A stretch of DNA of 10,622 bases from Methanosarcinaceae archaeon (GTDB lineage Archaea; Halobacteriota; Methanosarcinia; Methanosarcinales; Methanosarcinaceae): assembly GCA_030655675.1 (NCBI GenBank), contig JAUSPM010000017.1:1-10622 (forward strand), read 5' to 3'. Of this stretch, positions 1 to 7,076 are shown in pieces. Positions within the stretch are counted from its first letter, which is position 1. Each line of letters starts with the position of its first letter. The notes under the pieces are model-generated. The model made no database searches. It was not told the origin of the DNA and saw only the letters and a program-made list of their open reading frames with translations. A program made the translations under genes and the position numbers.

Positions 1-141
1 CGCGAGGGTGCGAAAGCCGTTGTGTGTGCACCTATTGTCAGTACAACTGTCGAGAAGATTTTGCGGATACCTGTTGCTACTATTATGCCAAAGAATAGTA
101 TGATAGAAGCGATCGAACTTGCGGCGCGGAAGATTGCTTGA
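1..141 (+). CDS. C-terminal 46 residues of an unidentified protein (5' end outside window)
   Basis: Frame 1 is open from the first base to a TGA at 139-141 and gives 46 residues. The tail reads as alternating hydrophobic strands and helices: a strand around AVVCAP, a helix STTVEKIL, a strand IPVATIMP and a final helix SMIEAIELAARKIA. This is the pattern of the last beta-alpha units of a Rossmann-like or PrpR-N-like sensor domain, but that is a loose impression and I do not recognise the family. The gene converges on the hicA remnant, and a stem-loop follows the stop by 2 bases. The reading frame is well supported. The product is not. Confidence 0.6.
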   Translation, partial: REGAKAVVCAPIVSTTVEKILRIPVATIMPKNSMIEAIELAARKIA

Positions 142-143
142 GA

Positions 144-170
144 AAACATGAAGATTTGATCTTCAAGTTT
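144..170. terminator. Bidirectional stem-loop between convergent genes
   Basis: TGAAGAT at 149-155 and ATCTTCA at 159-165 form a perfect 7-bp stem with a 3-base loop. After one A-A mismatch the stem continues with AAAC (144-147) against GTTT (167-170). It sits just past the plus-strand stop at 141 and overlaps the minus-strand hicA stop (169-171), so one hairpin could serve both transcripts. Function is inferred from position and symmetry; there is no long T run on either side. Confidence 0.5.
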
Positions 171-375
171 AAAGCAATTTTATGAACTCATCTGGTGAAA
201 GTCCTGATTGTCTTATTATAGACTTTAGAGTTCCGATTGGTATCTCTTTATAATTTGGAATTATGACAATGAATGTTTCGTGGGATATCTGTCCCTTCAT
301 TTTTATGTGGCTTCCTTTTTGTGAAACAATTTGAAAGCCAATACTGTTTAGGGCTTTTATTATACTAAATAATAT
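169..375 (-). pseudogene. hicA: HicA-like (YcfA/PF07927) mRNA interferase toxin remnant lacking its N-terminus
   Basis: Reading leftward from 375 to the TAA at 169-171 gives 68 codons closely following the HicA fold. IIKALNSIGFQIVSQKGSHIK covers the first helix and the strand carrying the catalytic histidine in GSH (about residue 23). Then come a strand FIVIIP, the typical IPIGTLKSIIRQSGLS, and the C-terminal helix DEFIKLL. HicA proteins are small double-stranded-RNA-binding-fold ribonucleases that cleave mRNA and are neutralised by HicB. Here the usual start (about ten residues of the MKLPxxSGKE type) is absent. A TAG at 376-378 closes the frame, and no ATG, GTG or TTG lies between it and the conserved part. 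No HicB-like ORF is next to it. I infer a broken toxin gene; initiation at ATA would be the only way to make it. Confidence 0.7.
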
Positions 376-394
376 CTACTTTTTGTGACTTTCT

Positions 395-437
395 GCCACA
401 GAGAACGTGGCAACAATCCCTCTGTGCGCTCTGTGGC
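395..437. repeat. CACAGAG-type palindromic repeat, copy 1
   Basis: GCCACAGAG at 395-403 is perfectly inverted as CTCTGTGGC at 429-437, giving a 9-bp stem around a 25-base centre. The minus strand reads CACAGAGCGCACAGAGGG followed by ATTGTT, which parallels CGCAGAGGACGCAGAGGG followed by TCGTTGTT in the element at 10290-10347. Both belong to the same loosely conserved family of short direct units placed inside an inverted repeat. It lies about 20 bp from the point where the hicA reading frame is lost. Confidence 0.6.
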
Positions 438-504
438 TGTCAGATATAGTTCTAAATTATACTTGCGGAGTAGTATATAACGCCGATTGGAACACCTGCA
501 ACAT

Positions 505-690
505 CTATCCACATTTACATAAACCAATACAATCATGCATTTCTGGCAATCTATGATCTGCACAAAAAGTTCCTTTGCAGCGTCTGCATGTAAACGATCG
601 TGGTACTGTTTTCTCAATTACATCTAAATTTTCACCAGTGTGCTGTCTGTGTTTTGCCGGTCCGATTTGATTACAATAGTCACATTCCAT
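505..690 (-). CDS. Small AN1-type zinc-finger protein, 61 aa
   Basis: The ligands fit an AN1 finger: C3 and C6 at the N-terminus, then C35-x2-C38-x4-C43-x2-H46-x5-H52-x-C54, including the hallmark FC..HRLPE.H.C. AN1 fingers bind two zinc ions. In archaea they are usually small stand-alone proteins or fused to other domains, and the molecular role is not established. The start is taken as the ATG at 690-688 (MECDYC), because zinc ligand C3 follows at once and a weak AGGT lies upstream; an upstream in-frame ATG at 771 would add 27 residues with no AN1 similarity. Two oddities: the gap between the first and second cysteine pairs is 28 residues instead of roughly 9-12, and the protein stops soon after the finger with a second cysteine pair (C58, C60). 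Its neighbours are unrelated. I am confident of the domain; the cellular role is unknown. Confidence 0.75.
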   Translation of the reverse strand: MECDYCNQIGPAKHRQHTGENLDVIEKTVPRSFTCRRCKGTFCADHRLPEMHDCIGLCKCG

Positions 691-710
691 GATTATACCT
701 ATATTTAACA

Positions 711-727
711 CATTAATATAGTTTATT
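711..727 (-). promoter_or_regulatory. Possible TATA box for the AN1 gene
   Basis: On the minus strand, TAAACTATATTAATG lies about 25-30 bases ahead of the ATG at 690, so transcription would begin close to the start codon and give a short or absent leader. The rest of the 691-900 spacer shows only an 8-bp direct repeat (AACGAGGT at 782-789 and 801-808) and AT-rich DNA. Assignment rests on position and base content only. Confidence 0.3.
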
Positions 728-900
728 GCTTTCTCAACAGTTGTTGTAGTCTTTTTTATGAAACGTAACAAAGTAGTGAGAAACGAGGTCTTTAGACACT
801 AACGAGGTAGATACGAACAGATGAAAAGCCTCGCAATAATACACCCGATTTACTAAAACGTGTACCGGAATTAGATATTTTTATACTAACACTTATTCTT

Positions 901-2334
901 TTATTTTTTCCAGAATTCGGGAGTAAGCATCACTATAACAGTAAACACTTCAAGCCTTCCAATCCACATATTTGCAATCAGCACTAATTTTCCGATTGGG
1001 TGTACAACATCAAAATTAGCCATCGGACCGACCAGATTAAACCCGGGACCAATATTCCCAAGAGTTGCAATGGATGCAGTCAATGAACTGATCATATCCA
1101 TCCCTAATATGGACAATATTCCTGAACTGACAATGAATATTATAAAATAGATCACAACAAAAGAAACAATCGATTGCATCACATCATCCGACACAGTCGT
1201 GCCATTGAATTTAATAGGCTTGATCGCTTTTCTGTGAACTGATTTGAACAATTCACGACGTCCATATTTTAACAACAATAATACCCTTACGACTTTGATG
1301 CCACCGGCAGTTGAACCCGCCGATCCACCGATGAACATTAGGGTGAACAGCACCATCCTTGCAGAATCCGACCATAGGTTAAAGTCAATTGTTGCAAAAC
1401 CGGTTGTAGTAACAATAGAGACCACCTGAAAAACGGCATATCTCAATGAGTTTAATACAGAATAATCCATATCACGCCATAGCAGAATAGTAAGCAAACC
1501 GGTTGCAAAAAGCACTATGGCAGCATAGAATTTGAATTCATTATCTTTCAACAAACTTTTATTATTAACATACAATGTCTTATAATGAAGCGCAAAATTC
1601 GCACCGGCAATGAACATAAACAGCGTGATAATTCCCTCAATAAGAGGGCTGTTAAAAGATTGGATACTATCCGAGTATGTTGAAAAACCTCCACATGCCA
1701 TTGTCGTGAATGTGTGTGTCACTGCATCATAGAGCGACATTTTTGCAAGTAAAAGTAATGCGACTTGAATAAGAGAAATAACAACATAGACCATCCAGAG
1801 GATCTTTGCAGTTTCCCTTATCCTTGGTTTTAACTTGTCTTCAGTGGGACCCGGGGCTTCCGCACGGAACAACTGGCGTCCGGCAACACCAAGTTTTGGG
1901 AGAATGGCTATGAACAACATGATAATACCCATGCCACCAAGCCATTGCGTCATGCTGCGCCAAAATAAGATGCTCCTTGAATGACTTTCTATATCCACAA
2001 GAACGGTTGCACCGGTAGTTGTAAAACCTGACATTGATTCAAAAATTGCATTTAGCGGAGTTATTCCGTCAAACACATAAGGAATAGCGCCAAAAACGGC
2101 TGCAGCAAGCCATCCAAAGGCTACGATAGCAAATCCTTCTCTTGTTTTCCATTCTTCGTCTGACTTATATTTAAGTGAAAGAATAATACCTGTAAAACCA
2201 GTCACTGCAACTGCAACAATGAATGGATACAATGATTCATCATAATAATATGCAACCAATAGTGGTACAACCATTATCATTCCGAGAAAACGGAGCAATC
2301 CACCCAAAACATTCAAAACTATCTTAAAACTCAT
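901..2334 (-). CDS. trkH: TrkH/KtrB-type potassium transporter membrane subunit
   Basis: This is the ion-conducting subunit of a Trk K+ uptake system. The protein is a very hydrophobic membrane protein with the four pore-loop signatures of the superfamily (numbering from the GTG at 2343): TTTGAT at 108-113, ACGGFST at 216-222, TTTGFAT at 312-318 and TLGNIGPGF at 427-435. Each carries the filter glycine. The conserved GGSAGSTAGGIKVVR at 339-353 lies between the third pore loop and the following cytoplasmic segment. A length of 477-480 aa is normal for the family. The start is uncertain: GTG at 2343 lies 5 bases after the trkA stop, while the ATG at 2334 has an AGTGG-like site ahead and gives the more usual MSFK start, which I prefer. 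The close spacing implies one transcript with trkA, whose product should form the gating ring on its cytoplasmic face. No clear terminator hairpin follows the stop. Confidence 0.95.
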   Translation of the reverse strand: MSFKIVLNVLGGLLRFLGMIMVVPLLVAYYYDESLYPFIVAVAVTGFTGIILSLKYKSDEEWKTREGFAIVAFGWLAAAVFGAIPYVFDGITPLNAIFESMSGFTTTGATVLVDIESHSRSILFWRSMTQWLGGMGIIMLFIAILPKLGVAGRQLFRAEAPGPTEDKLKPRIRETAKILWMVYVVISLIQVALLLLAKMSLYDAVTHTFTTMACGGFSTYSDSIQSFNSPLIEGIITLFMFIAGANFALHYKTLYVNNKSLLKDNEFKFYAAIVLFATGLLTILLWRDMDYSVLNSLRYAVFQVVSIVTTTGFATIDFNLWSDSARMVLFTLMFIGGSAGSTAGGIKVVRVLLLLKYGRRELFKSVHRKAIKPIKFNGTTVSDDVMQSIVSFVVIYFIIFIVSSGILSILGMDMISSLTASIATLGNIGPGFNLVGPMANFDVVHPIGKLVLIANMWIGRLEVFTVIVMLTPEFWKK

Positions 2335-2348
2335 AAGAACCACTTGAT

Positions 2349-3683
2349 CTATTTGAACATGCGTTCCACATCTTTAACTGCAGATGGTAATGAAAATACC
2401 ACTACACGGTCACCTTCTTCAATTACGTGATCCCCACGAGGAACGATCGTTTCATCTTTATGAACAACCATGCTGACAATTGCCCCTTTAGGGAATTTGA
2501 TATTCTTCAAAGGTTTGCCTACGATCTTTGATTTCTTTAATGCAATATATTCAATTATGTCGGCTTTATTGCCTTCGATAGTTGTAAGTGCTTCGATACC
2601 GGTCCCCATTGTCAATTTTAACACTTCGTTAACAGTTGCCTCCCTTGGACTTATGGCACTGTCAACACCCACCATTTCAAAAAGCGGAACATATTCTGAC
2701 CGGTCAGCTCTTGCAATAACTTTTTTCGCACCGAGTTGCTTTGACAAAAGTGCACACAACATGTTCTTTTCATCACTATCTGTTACTGCAATGACCACAT
2801 CCATTTCATGTATTCCTTCTTCTTTTAACAGGTTCACATCTGTGCCATCACCATGAAGCACCAGAACTCCTGGTAAAGTATCAGCCACACATTCACAGCG
2901 CTCTCTGTTGTTATCGATTATCTTAAGGTCCACATCATCTTTATCAATCAGCTTTGCAAGATAGAATCCAACAACACCCCCACCTATAATAAGGATCTTG
3001 CTTCGCTTGCCGGTGACTTCACCAAAAAGTCCGCGAATATTTTTCATGGCTTCCGGTTTTCCAATTACTACCATGTGATCGTTCGCTTTTATTATGTCTT
3101 GTCCATGTGGAATAATAACTTCAGCATCCCTGAAAAGTGCACTCACAATGCAACAATCCGACAATTGGAGATCTTGCATCTGTTTCCCAACAAGCGTATT
3201 TTCCGGCCTGACAACAAATTCCATCATTTCCACTTTTCCATCAGCAAAAACCTCGGCATCAATGGCAGAAGGAATGGAGAGAAGATCAGCGACCTCTGAT
3301 GCAAGAGCAAGTTCGGGACAGATCATGGTATCAATACCTATCTGCGTTCGTTTTGCCACGGGTTTATCAATATAATCAGGATTGGTGACCCTTGCTATCG
3401 TTTTTATAGGTTTTTTACCTTCAACTATCAATTTGGAAGCCATACATGCAACAATGTTCACCTCGTCATTTCCAGTAACTGCAACCAAAAGATCAGCATT
3501 TTCCAGAACATTTGAAAGGATCGACACATTTGCGCCATTGCCCTGTATTACCTGTACATCCAGTTCATCCGCCCTCTGGCATGCAGCCTCATCCTGATCA
3601 ATGAGGACTACATCATGTGTAAGGTATAGGGATTTTGCAATATGAAAACCTACTTCCCCTGCACCAATAATAACAGCTTTCAT
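2349..3683 (-). CDS. trkA: TrkA, cytoplasmic K+ channel-gating protein with two RCK units
   Basis: At 444 aa this is a full-length TrkA with duplicated RCK (TrkA-N plus TrkA-C) halves. The first nucleotide-binding fold opens with GAGEVG at residues 7-12 and ends its second strand with the acidic D29. The second opens with GGGVVG at 234-239 and IIDNN near 255-259. Each half has a C-terminal TrkA-C domain, near residues 145-220 and 370-444. The family binds NAD(H) or ATP and sits as a ring under TrkH, opening or closing it. The start ATG at 3683-3681 is preceded by GAGG about 7 bases away. It leads the trkA-trkH unit and lies 270 bp after dnaJ, separated by a stem-loop and its own TATA-like box, so it is probably transcribed independently of the chaperone genes. 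Confidence 0.96.
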   Translation of the reverse strand: MKAVIIGAGEVGFHIAKSLYLTHDVVLIDQDEAACQRADELDVQVIQGNGANVSILSNVLENADLLVAVTGNDEVNIVACMASKLIVEGKKPIKTIARVTNPDYIDKPVAKRTQIGIDTMICPELALASEVADLLSIPSAIDAEVFADGKVEMMEFVVRPENTLVGKQMQDLQLSDCCIVSALFRDAEVIIPHGQDIIKANDHMVVIGKPEAMKNIRGLFGEVTGKRSKILIIGGGVVGFYLAKLIDKDDVDLKIIDNNRERCECVADTLPGVLVLHGDGTDVNLLKEEGIHEMDVVIAVTDSDEKNMLCALLSKQLGAKKVIARADRSEYVPLFEMVGVDSAISPREATVNEVLKLTMGTGIEALTTIEGNKADIIEYIALKKSKIVGKPLKNIKFPKGAIVSMVVHKDETIVPRGDHVIEEGDRVVVFSLPSAVKDVERMFK

Positions 3684-3728
3684 AACATTTCCTCAAACAT
3701 ATGGAATAATCTCAACTAAAAAAATCTC

Positions 3729-3767
3729 ACTTCGGTCAAATTAACTCGCACTACATATTTATAAAAC
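3729..3767 (-). promoter_or_regulatory. trkA promoter with downstream repeated element
   Basis: On the minus strand a strong archaeal TATA-like box, TTTTATAAATATG (3754-3766), lies about 75 bases ahead of the trkA ATG. Transcription would start near 3735. Between box and start lies AGTGCGAGTTAATTTGACCG (3733-3752). A near-identical sequence with the same TATA-like neighbour occurs at 9952-9984. The position, overlapping where RNA polymerase would load, suits an operator or an initiator element. The promoter call is inference from composition and spacing. Confidence 0.5.
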
Positions 3768-3823
3768 ATATCGTGAAATAAAATAAACGGTTCATATTTT
3801 AGAATACGCCCTATAATCATTAT

Positions 3824-3853
3824 TAGTGTTTAAACTTTACTCTAAAAACACTA
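3824..3853. repeat. 8-bp inverted repeat in the trkA-dnaJ spacer
   Basis: TAGTGTTT (3824-3831) is matched by AAACACTA (3846-3853) around a 14-base centre. It lies in very AT-rich DNA upstream of the trkA promoter and downstream of the dnaJ terminator. It could be a second terminator stem for dnaJ or a distal regulatory site. The remainder of 3684-3953 holds no ORF I would support. Confidence 0.3.
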
Positions 3854-3883
3854 CAGTTGAAATAAAAATAATAAGTTAGTGAA

Positions 3884-3904
3884 AACAGACATCAAATGCC
3901 TGTT
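3884..3904 (-). terminator. Likely dnaJ transcription terminator
   Basis: Read on the minus strand, AACAGGCAT (3904-3896), a 3-base loop and ATGTCTGTT (3892-3884) make a 9-bp stem with one G-U pair in RNA. It starts about 50 bases after the dnaJ stop and is followed by a T-rich stretch (3845-3883, with TTATTTTT-like runs). Archaeal terminators mainly need the T-rich tract; the hairpin may also stabilise the 3' end. Confidence 0.5.
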
Positions 3905-3953
3905 CTACATAAAATATATACAAAAATAAAAATGTCAGATTTTGCATTAGAAA

Positions 3954-5090
3954 CTATGCTTCAAATGCACCTTTTACTTTGTTAAACAAACTTTTTCCGC
4001 TTTTGTTTGCATGCGAATCGTCACCAGTGCTTGTTTTCTCAAGTTCTTCAAGCAGGCGTTTTTGTTCACTCGTCAACTTTGTAGGAGTCCTTACGATAAC
4101 TCTCACATGTTGATCGCCCTGCCCATTTCCTTGAATGTGCGGGATTCCTTTCCCTTTTAGCCGGAATATGGAATGTGTCTGTGTTTCCTTTGGCACGTGC
4201 ATATTGACCTTGCCATGAAGTGTATCAACCATTACATCTGCCCCAAGTGCAGCCTGTGAAAAGGATATTGGGATCTCGCATACGATATCATCGCCCACAC
4301 GCTCGAATTTATCGTGTGGTTTGACATGTATCACTACATAAAGATCACCCTGTGGAGCACCGGGACTTCCGGCTTCTCCCTCGCCACGCACTTTTAGCCT
4401 CATACCATTATCAGCACCTGCGGGCACTTTCACAGAGATCTTGCGAACCTTCTTTGTCTTGCCTGTACCTTTACATGCAGGACAGGAGGATTCAATGATC
4501 TGCCCTTTACCATGACATACATTACAGGTGGCAGTTGTCATAAAACGCCCAAATGGCGTGTTCTGTGCACGATTTACCTGTCCAGCCCCACGACAGGTTG
4601 AACATGTTTTTGGACTTGTTCCTTTCTTTGCACCGCTTCCGCCACAGGCATCACAGTTCTCAGCCCTTGGAATATTGATCTGTGTCTCGGTCCCGAATGC
4701 TGCATCTTTCAGAGTGATCGATAGGTCATATCGCAGGTCTGAACCGCGCGTTGGACCCTGTCTTCTACGTCCTCCGCCACCGCCTCCAAAGAACATGTCG
4801 AAAATATCGCCAACTCCTCCACCAAAATCAGCATTGCGGAATATGTCCTCTGTGGAGTAGTGTCCATCTATACCGGCATGTCCAAATCGATCATATTCTG
4901 ACCGTTTGTCCGCATCTGATAGTACTGCGTAGGCTTCAGATATCTCCTTGAACTTTTCTTCTGCATCAGCCTCTTTATTCTTGTCAGGATGGAATTTCAT
5001 GGCAAGTTTGCGGTATTCTTTCTTAAGATCCGCTTCTGACGCATCTTTAGAGACTCCGAGTATTTCGTAATAATCACGTTTAGTGGACAT
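3954..5090 (-). CDS. dnaJ: DnaJ (Hsp40) co-chaperone, type A
   Basis: DnaJ delivers unfolded clients to DnaK and stimulates its ATPase. All type-A parts are present in 378 aa. The J domain covers residues 5-70 with HPD at 34-36. A Gly/Phe-rich stretch runs from about 71 to 110 and includes FFGGGGGGRRR. Next is a zinc domain with four CxxCxGxG repeats (C146/C149, C163/C166, C189/C192, C203/C206). Two beta-barrel client-binding domains follow to about residue 350, then a short polar tail ending FNKVKGAFEA. The start ATG at 5090 has AAGGA some 8 bases ahead. It follows dnaK by 107 bp with its own TATA-like box inside an inverted repeat (5122-5158), so it can probably be made separately from dnaK. 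The sequence is bacterial in character, as known for methanosarcinal DnaJ. Nothing is missing. Confidence 0.98.
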   Translation of the reverse strand: MSTKRDYYEILGVSKDASEADLKKEYRKLAMKFHPDKNKEADAEEKFKEISEAYAVLSDADKRSEYDRFGHAGIDGHYSTEDIFRNADFGGGVGDIFDMFFGGGGGGRRRQGPTRGSDLRYDLSITLKDAAFGTETQINIPRAENCDACGGSGAKKGTSPKTCSTCRGAGQVNRAQNTPFGRFMTTATCNVCHGKGQIIESSCPACKGTGKTKKVRKISVKVPAGADNGMRLKVRGEGEAGSPGAPQGDLYVVIHVKPHDKFERVGDDIVCEIPISFSQAALGADVMVDTLHGKVNMHVPKETQTHSIFRLKGKGIPHIQGNGQGDQHVRVIVRTPTKLTSEQKRLLEELEKTSTGDDSHANKSGKSLFNKVKGAFEA

Positions 5091-5121
5091 GAAAAGTTCC
5101 TTATAAATCTATAAAAAGAAT

Positions 5122-5158
5122 GTACAGGATGACATTTATATCTAGCACCATCCTGTAC
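5122..5158 (-). promoter_or_regulatory. dnaJ promoter: TATA-like box inside a 10-bp inverted repeat
   Basis: GTACAGGATG (5122-5131) is perfectly inverted as CATCCTGTAC (5149-5158). The 17-base centre on the minus strand contains GATATAAATG, a good archaeal TATA-like box about 45 bases before the dnaJ ATG, predicting a start near 5110 and a leader of about 20 bases. A dyad enclosing the TATA box is the layout of a repressor that blocks TBP. In a dnaK read-through RNA the same arms would form a hairpin, so it could instead mark the dnaK 3' end. Confidence 0.5.
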
Positions 5159-5197
5159 GTTACTTTGTTCTGTTTCTATTTATCTTATGCAGGAAGT

Positions 5198-7051
5198 TTA
5201 TTTATCTTCGTCGACCACTTCATAATCTGCGTCAACAACTTTTTCCCCGGATGCATCTCCAGCAGTAGCATCTTCACTACCTTCATCAGCAGCTGCTGAT
5301 GCTTCTTCCTGTGCCTTTTGATACATTGCAGTCGAGACTTCATATATCGCAGTCTGGAGAACTTCTGCCTTGTCGGTGATGGTTTGTGTATCCTCGCCTT
5401 CAAGTGCTTCCTTGAGTTCAGATGTTGCTGCTTCAATTGCGGACCTCTGTTCAGATGTTGCGATGTCTTCTGCTTCTTTTAATATCTTTTCGGAAGCATT
5501 CACAAGTGCTTCTGCACTGTTGCGTATCTCTACCTCTTCCTTGCGCTTTGCATCTTCCTCAGCATGCAATTCTGCATCCTTTATCATCTCATCGATCTCT
5601 TTATCAGACAATCCACCTGGCTTCTTAATAGAGATGGATTGTTCCTTTTTGGTTCCAAGGTCTTTTGCATTCACATGCAGGATACCGTTGGAATCTATAT
5701 CGAATGTAACTTCGATCTGTGGGATTCCCCTTTGTGCAGGTGGAATACCGTCAAGCATGAAACGACCGAGTGACTTATTCCCTGAAGCAATTCCACGCTC
5801 ACCCTGTATGATATGGATCTCTACGGATAGCTGGCTGTCAGCTGCTGTTGAGAATATCTGGCTTTTCTTTGTAGGTATGGTTGTGTTACGCTCAATGAGA
5901 GGTGTTGAAACGCCACCAAGTGTTTCGATGCCAAGTGAGAGTGGAGTTACATCAAGCAAAAGTACATCATGCACTTCACCACCAAGTACACCTGCCTGAA
6001 TTGCAGCACCAAGCGCCACAGCTTCATCAGGGTTTATGTTCTTGTAAGGATCCTGTCCCGTGAATTTCTTGACTGTTTCAAGTACTGCAGGGATTCTTGT
6101 AGAACCGCCGATCAAAAGCACTTTGTCAAGGTCACCAGGTTTAAGTTTTGCATCGCTTAGTGCCTGTTTCATTGACACAAGTGTCTTTTCGACAAGGTCT
6201 GCAGTCATTTTGTCAAACTGTGCTCTTGTGATATCAATATCAATGTGTTTTGGCTGTCCGTTCGCATCTGCAGTAATGAAAGGCATGTTCACGTTAGTGG
6301 ATGGTACACCAGACAGTTCGACCTTTGCTTTCTCTGCTGCATCTTTTAAGCGCTGGAGTGCTGCTTTGTCTTTTGAAAGGTCGATTCCTTCTACCTTTTT
6401 GAATTCCTCTATTAGATGTTTAACGATCCTGTCATCAAAGTCGTCACCACCAAGTTTTGTGTCACCGCTTGTTGAAAGCACTTCAAATATGCCGCCACCA
6501 AGTTCAAGTATAGATACATCAAAAGTACCGCCACCAAGATCGTAGACCAATATCTTTTGGTCGTCTTCCTTTTTGTCAAGACCGTATGCAAGTGATGCAG
6601 CTGTCGGTTCATTGATGATCCTCAGGACCTCAAGTCCGGCAATAGCTCCTGCATCCTTTGTTGCCTGTCTCTGTGAATCATTGAAATATGCAGGCACAGT
6701 AATTACAGCCTGTGTGATGGTCTCGCCAAGATACGCTTCTGCATCTTCTTTCATCTTTCGCAAGATCATTGATGAGACTTCTTGTGGTGTGTAGTCCTTG
6801 CCATTAAGATTTACTTTGTAATTTGCCTCACCGATATGTCTTTTGATCGAACTTACTGTATTGTCAGAGTTTGCGATCAACTGCCTTTTGGCAACCTGTC
6901 CTACAAGTTTTTCTCCTTTCTTAGAAAATCCCACAACTGATGGAGTTGTTCTTCCACCTTCTGCATTTGGGATCACAGTAGGCTCTCCGCCTTCTATGAC
7001 TGCCATACATGAATTGGTTGTACCAAGATCTATTCCGAGTATCTTTGCCAT
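5198..7051 (-). CDS. dnaK: DnaK (Hsp70) molecular chaperone
   Basis: DnaK binds and releases exposed hydrophobic peptides in an ATP-driven cycle with DnaJ and GrpE. The 617-aa protein is complete. The nucleotide-binding domain has GIDLGTTNS at 6-14, AVITVPAYFND at 115-125, INEPTAA at 146-152, DLGGGTFD at 171-178, GDTKLGGDDFD at 196-206 and LIGGSTRIP at 313-321. The inter-domain linker VLLLDVTPLSLGIE is at 363-376. The beta-sandwich client domain and helical lid follow, and the tail ends VVDADYEVVDEDK as in bacterial DnaK. After IKRHIGE (about residue 75) it lacks the roughly 25-residue insert seen in proteobacterial DnaK, a feature shared with Firmicutes and archaeal proteins and read as a sign of old transfer from bacteria. 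The ATG at 7051 has GAGGTAAT just upstream. It lies between grpE (112 bp upstream) and dnaJ. Confidence 0.99.
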   Translation of the reverse strand: MAKILGIDLGTTNSCMAVIEGGEPTVIPNAEGGRTTPSVVGFSKKGEKLVGQVAKRQLIANSDNTVSSIKRHIGEANYKVNLNGKDYTPQEVSSMILRKMKEDAEAYLGETITQAVITVPAYFNDSQRQATKDAGAIAGLEVLRIINEPTAASLAYGLDKKEDDQKILVYDLGGGTFDVSILELGGGIFEVLSTSGDTKLGGDDFDDRIVKHLIEEFKKVEGIDLSKDKAALQRLKDAAEKAKVELSGVPSTNVNMPFITADANGQPKHIDIDITRAQFDKMTADLVEKTLVSMKQALSDAKLKPGDLDKVLLIGGSTRIPAVLETVKKFTGQDPYKNINPDEAVALGAAIQAGVLGGEVHDVLLLDVTPLSLGIETLGGVSTPLIERNTTIPTKKSQIFSTAADSQLSVEIHIIQGERGIASGNKSLGRFMLDGIPPAQRGIPQIEVTFDIDSNGILHVNAKDLGTKKEQSISIKKPGGLSDKEIDEMIKDAELHAEEDAKRKEEVEIRNSAEALVNASEKILKEAEDIATSEQRSAIEAATSELKEALEGEDTQTITDKAEVLQTAIYEVSTAMYQKAQEEASAAADEGSEDATAGDASGEKVVDADYEVVDEDK

Positions 7052-7076
7052 TTTATTACCTCTTGTTAATTTGTTT

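Noticed and set aside
376..378. In-frame TAG before the hicA remnant as a pyrrolysine codon, giving a longer intact toxin
   Set aside because: Methanosarcinales do decode some TAG codons, but the residues read beyond it come from the repeat and do not resemble the HicA N-terminus.
360..617. 85-aa minus-strand ORF
   Set aside because: It overlaps the AN1 gene in another frame and runs through the CACAGAG repeat; no family resemblance and no ribosome site.
142..900. Possible tRNA or other stable RNA gene in the gene-poor left part
   Set aside because: No TPsiC-like GGTTCRAAYCC box or cloverleaf arms were seen there or in the other spacers.
4528..4860. 110-aa plus-strand ORF opposite dnaJ, with a proline run
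   Set aside because: The proline run is the complement of the DnaJ glycine-rich region; a shadow frame.
5370..6545. Long plus-strand ORFs (up to 209 aa) opposite dnaK
   Set aside because: They mirror dnaK codons, giving Ser/Ala-rich low-complexity translations; dnaK itself is complete and unmistakable.
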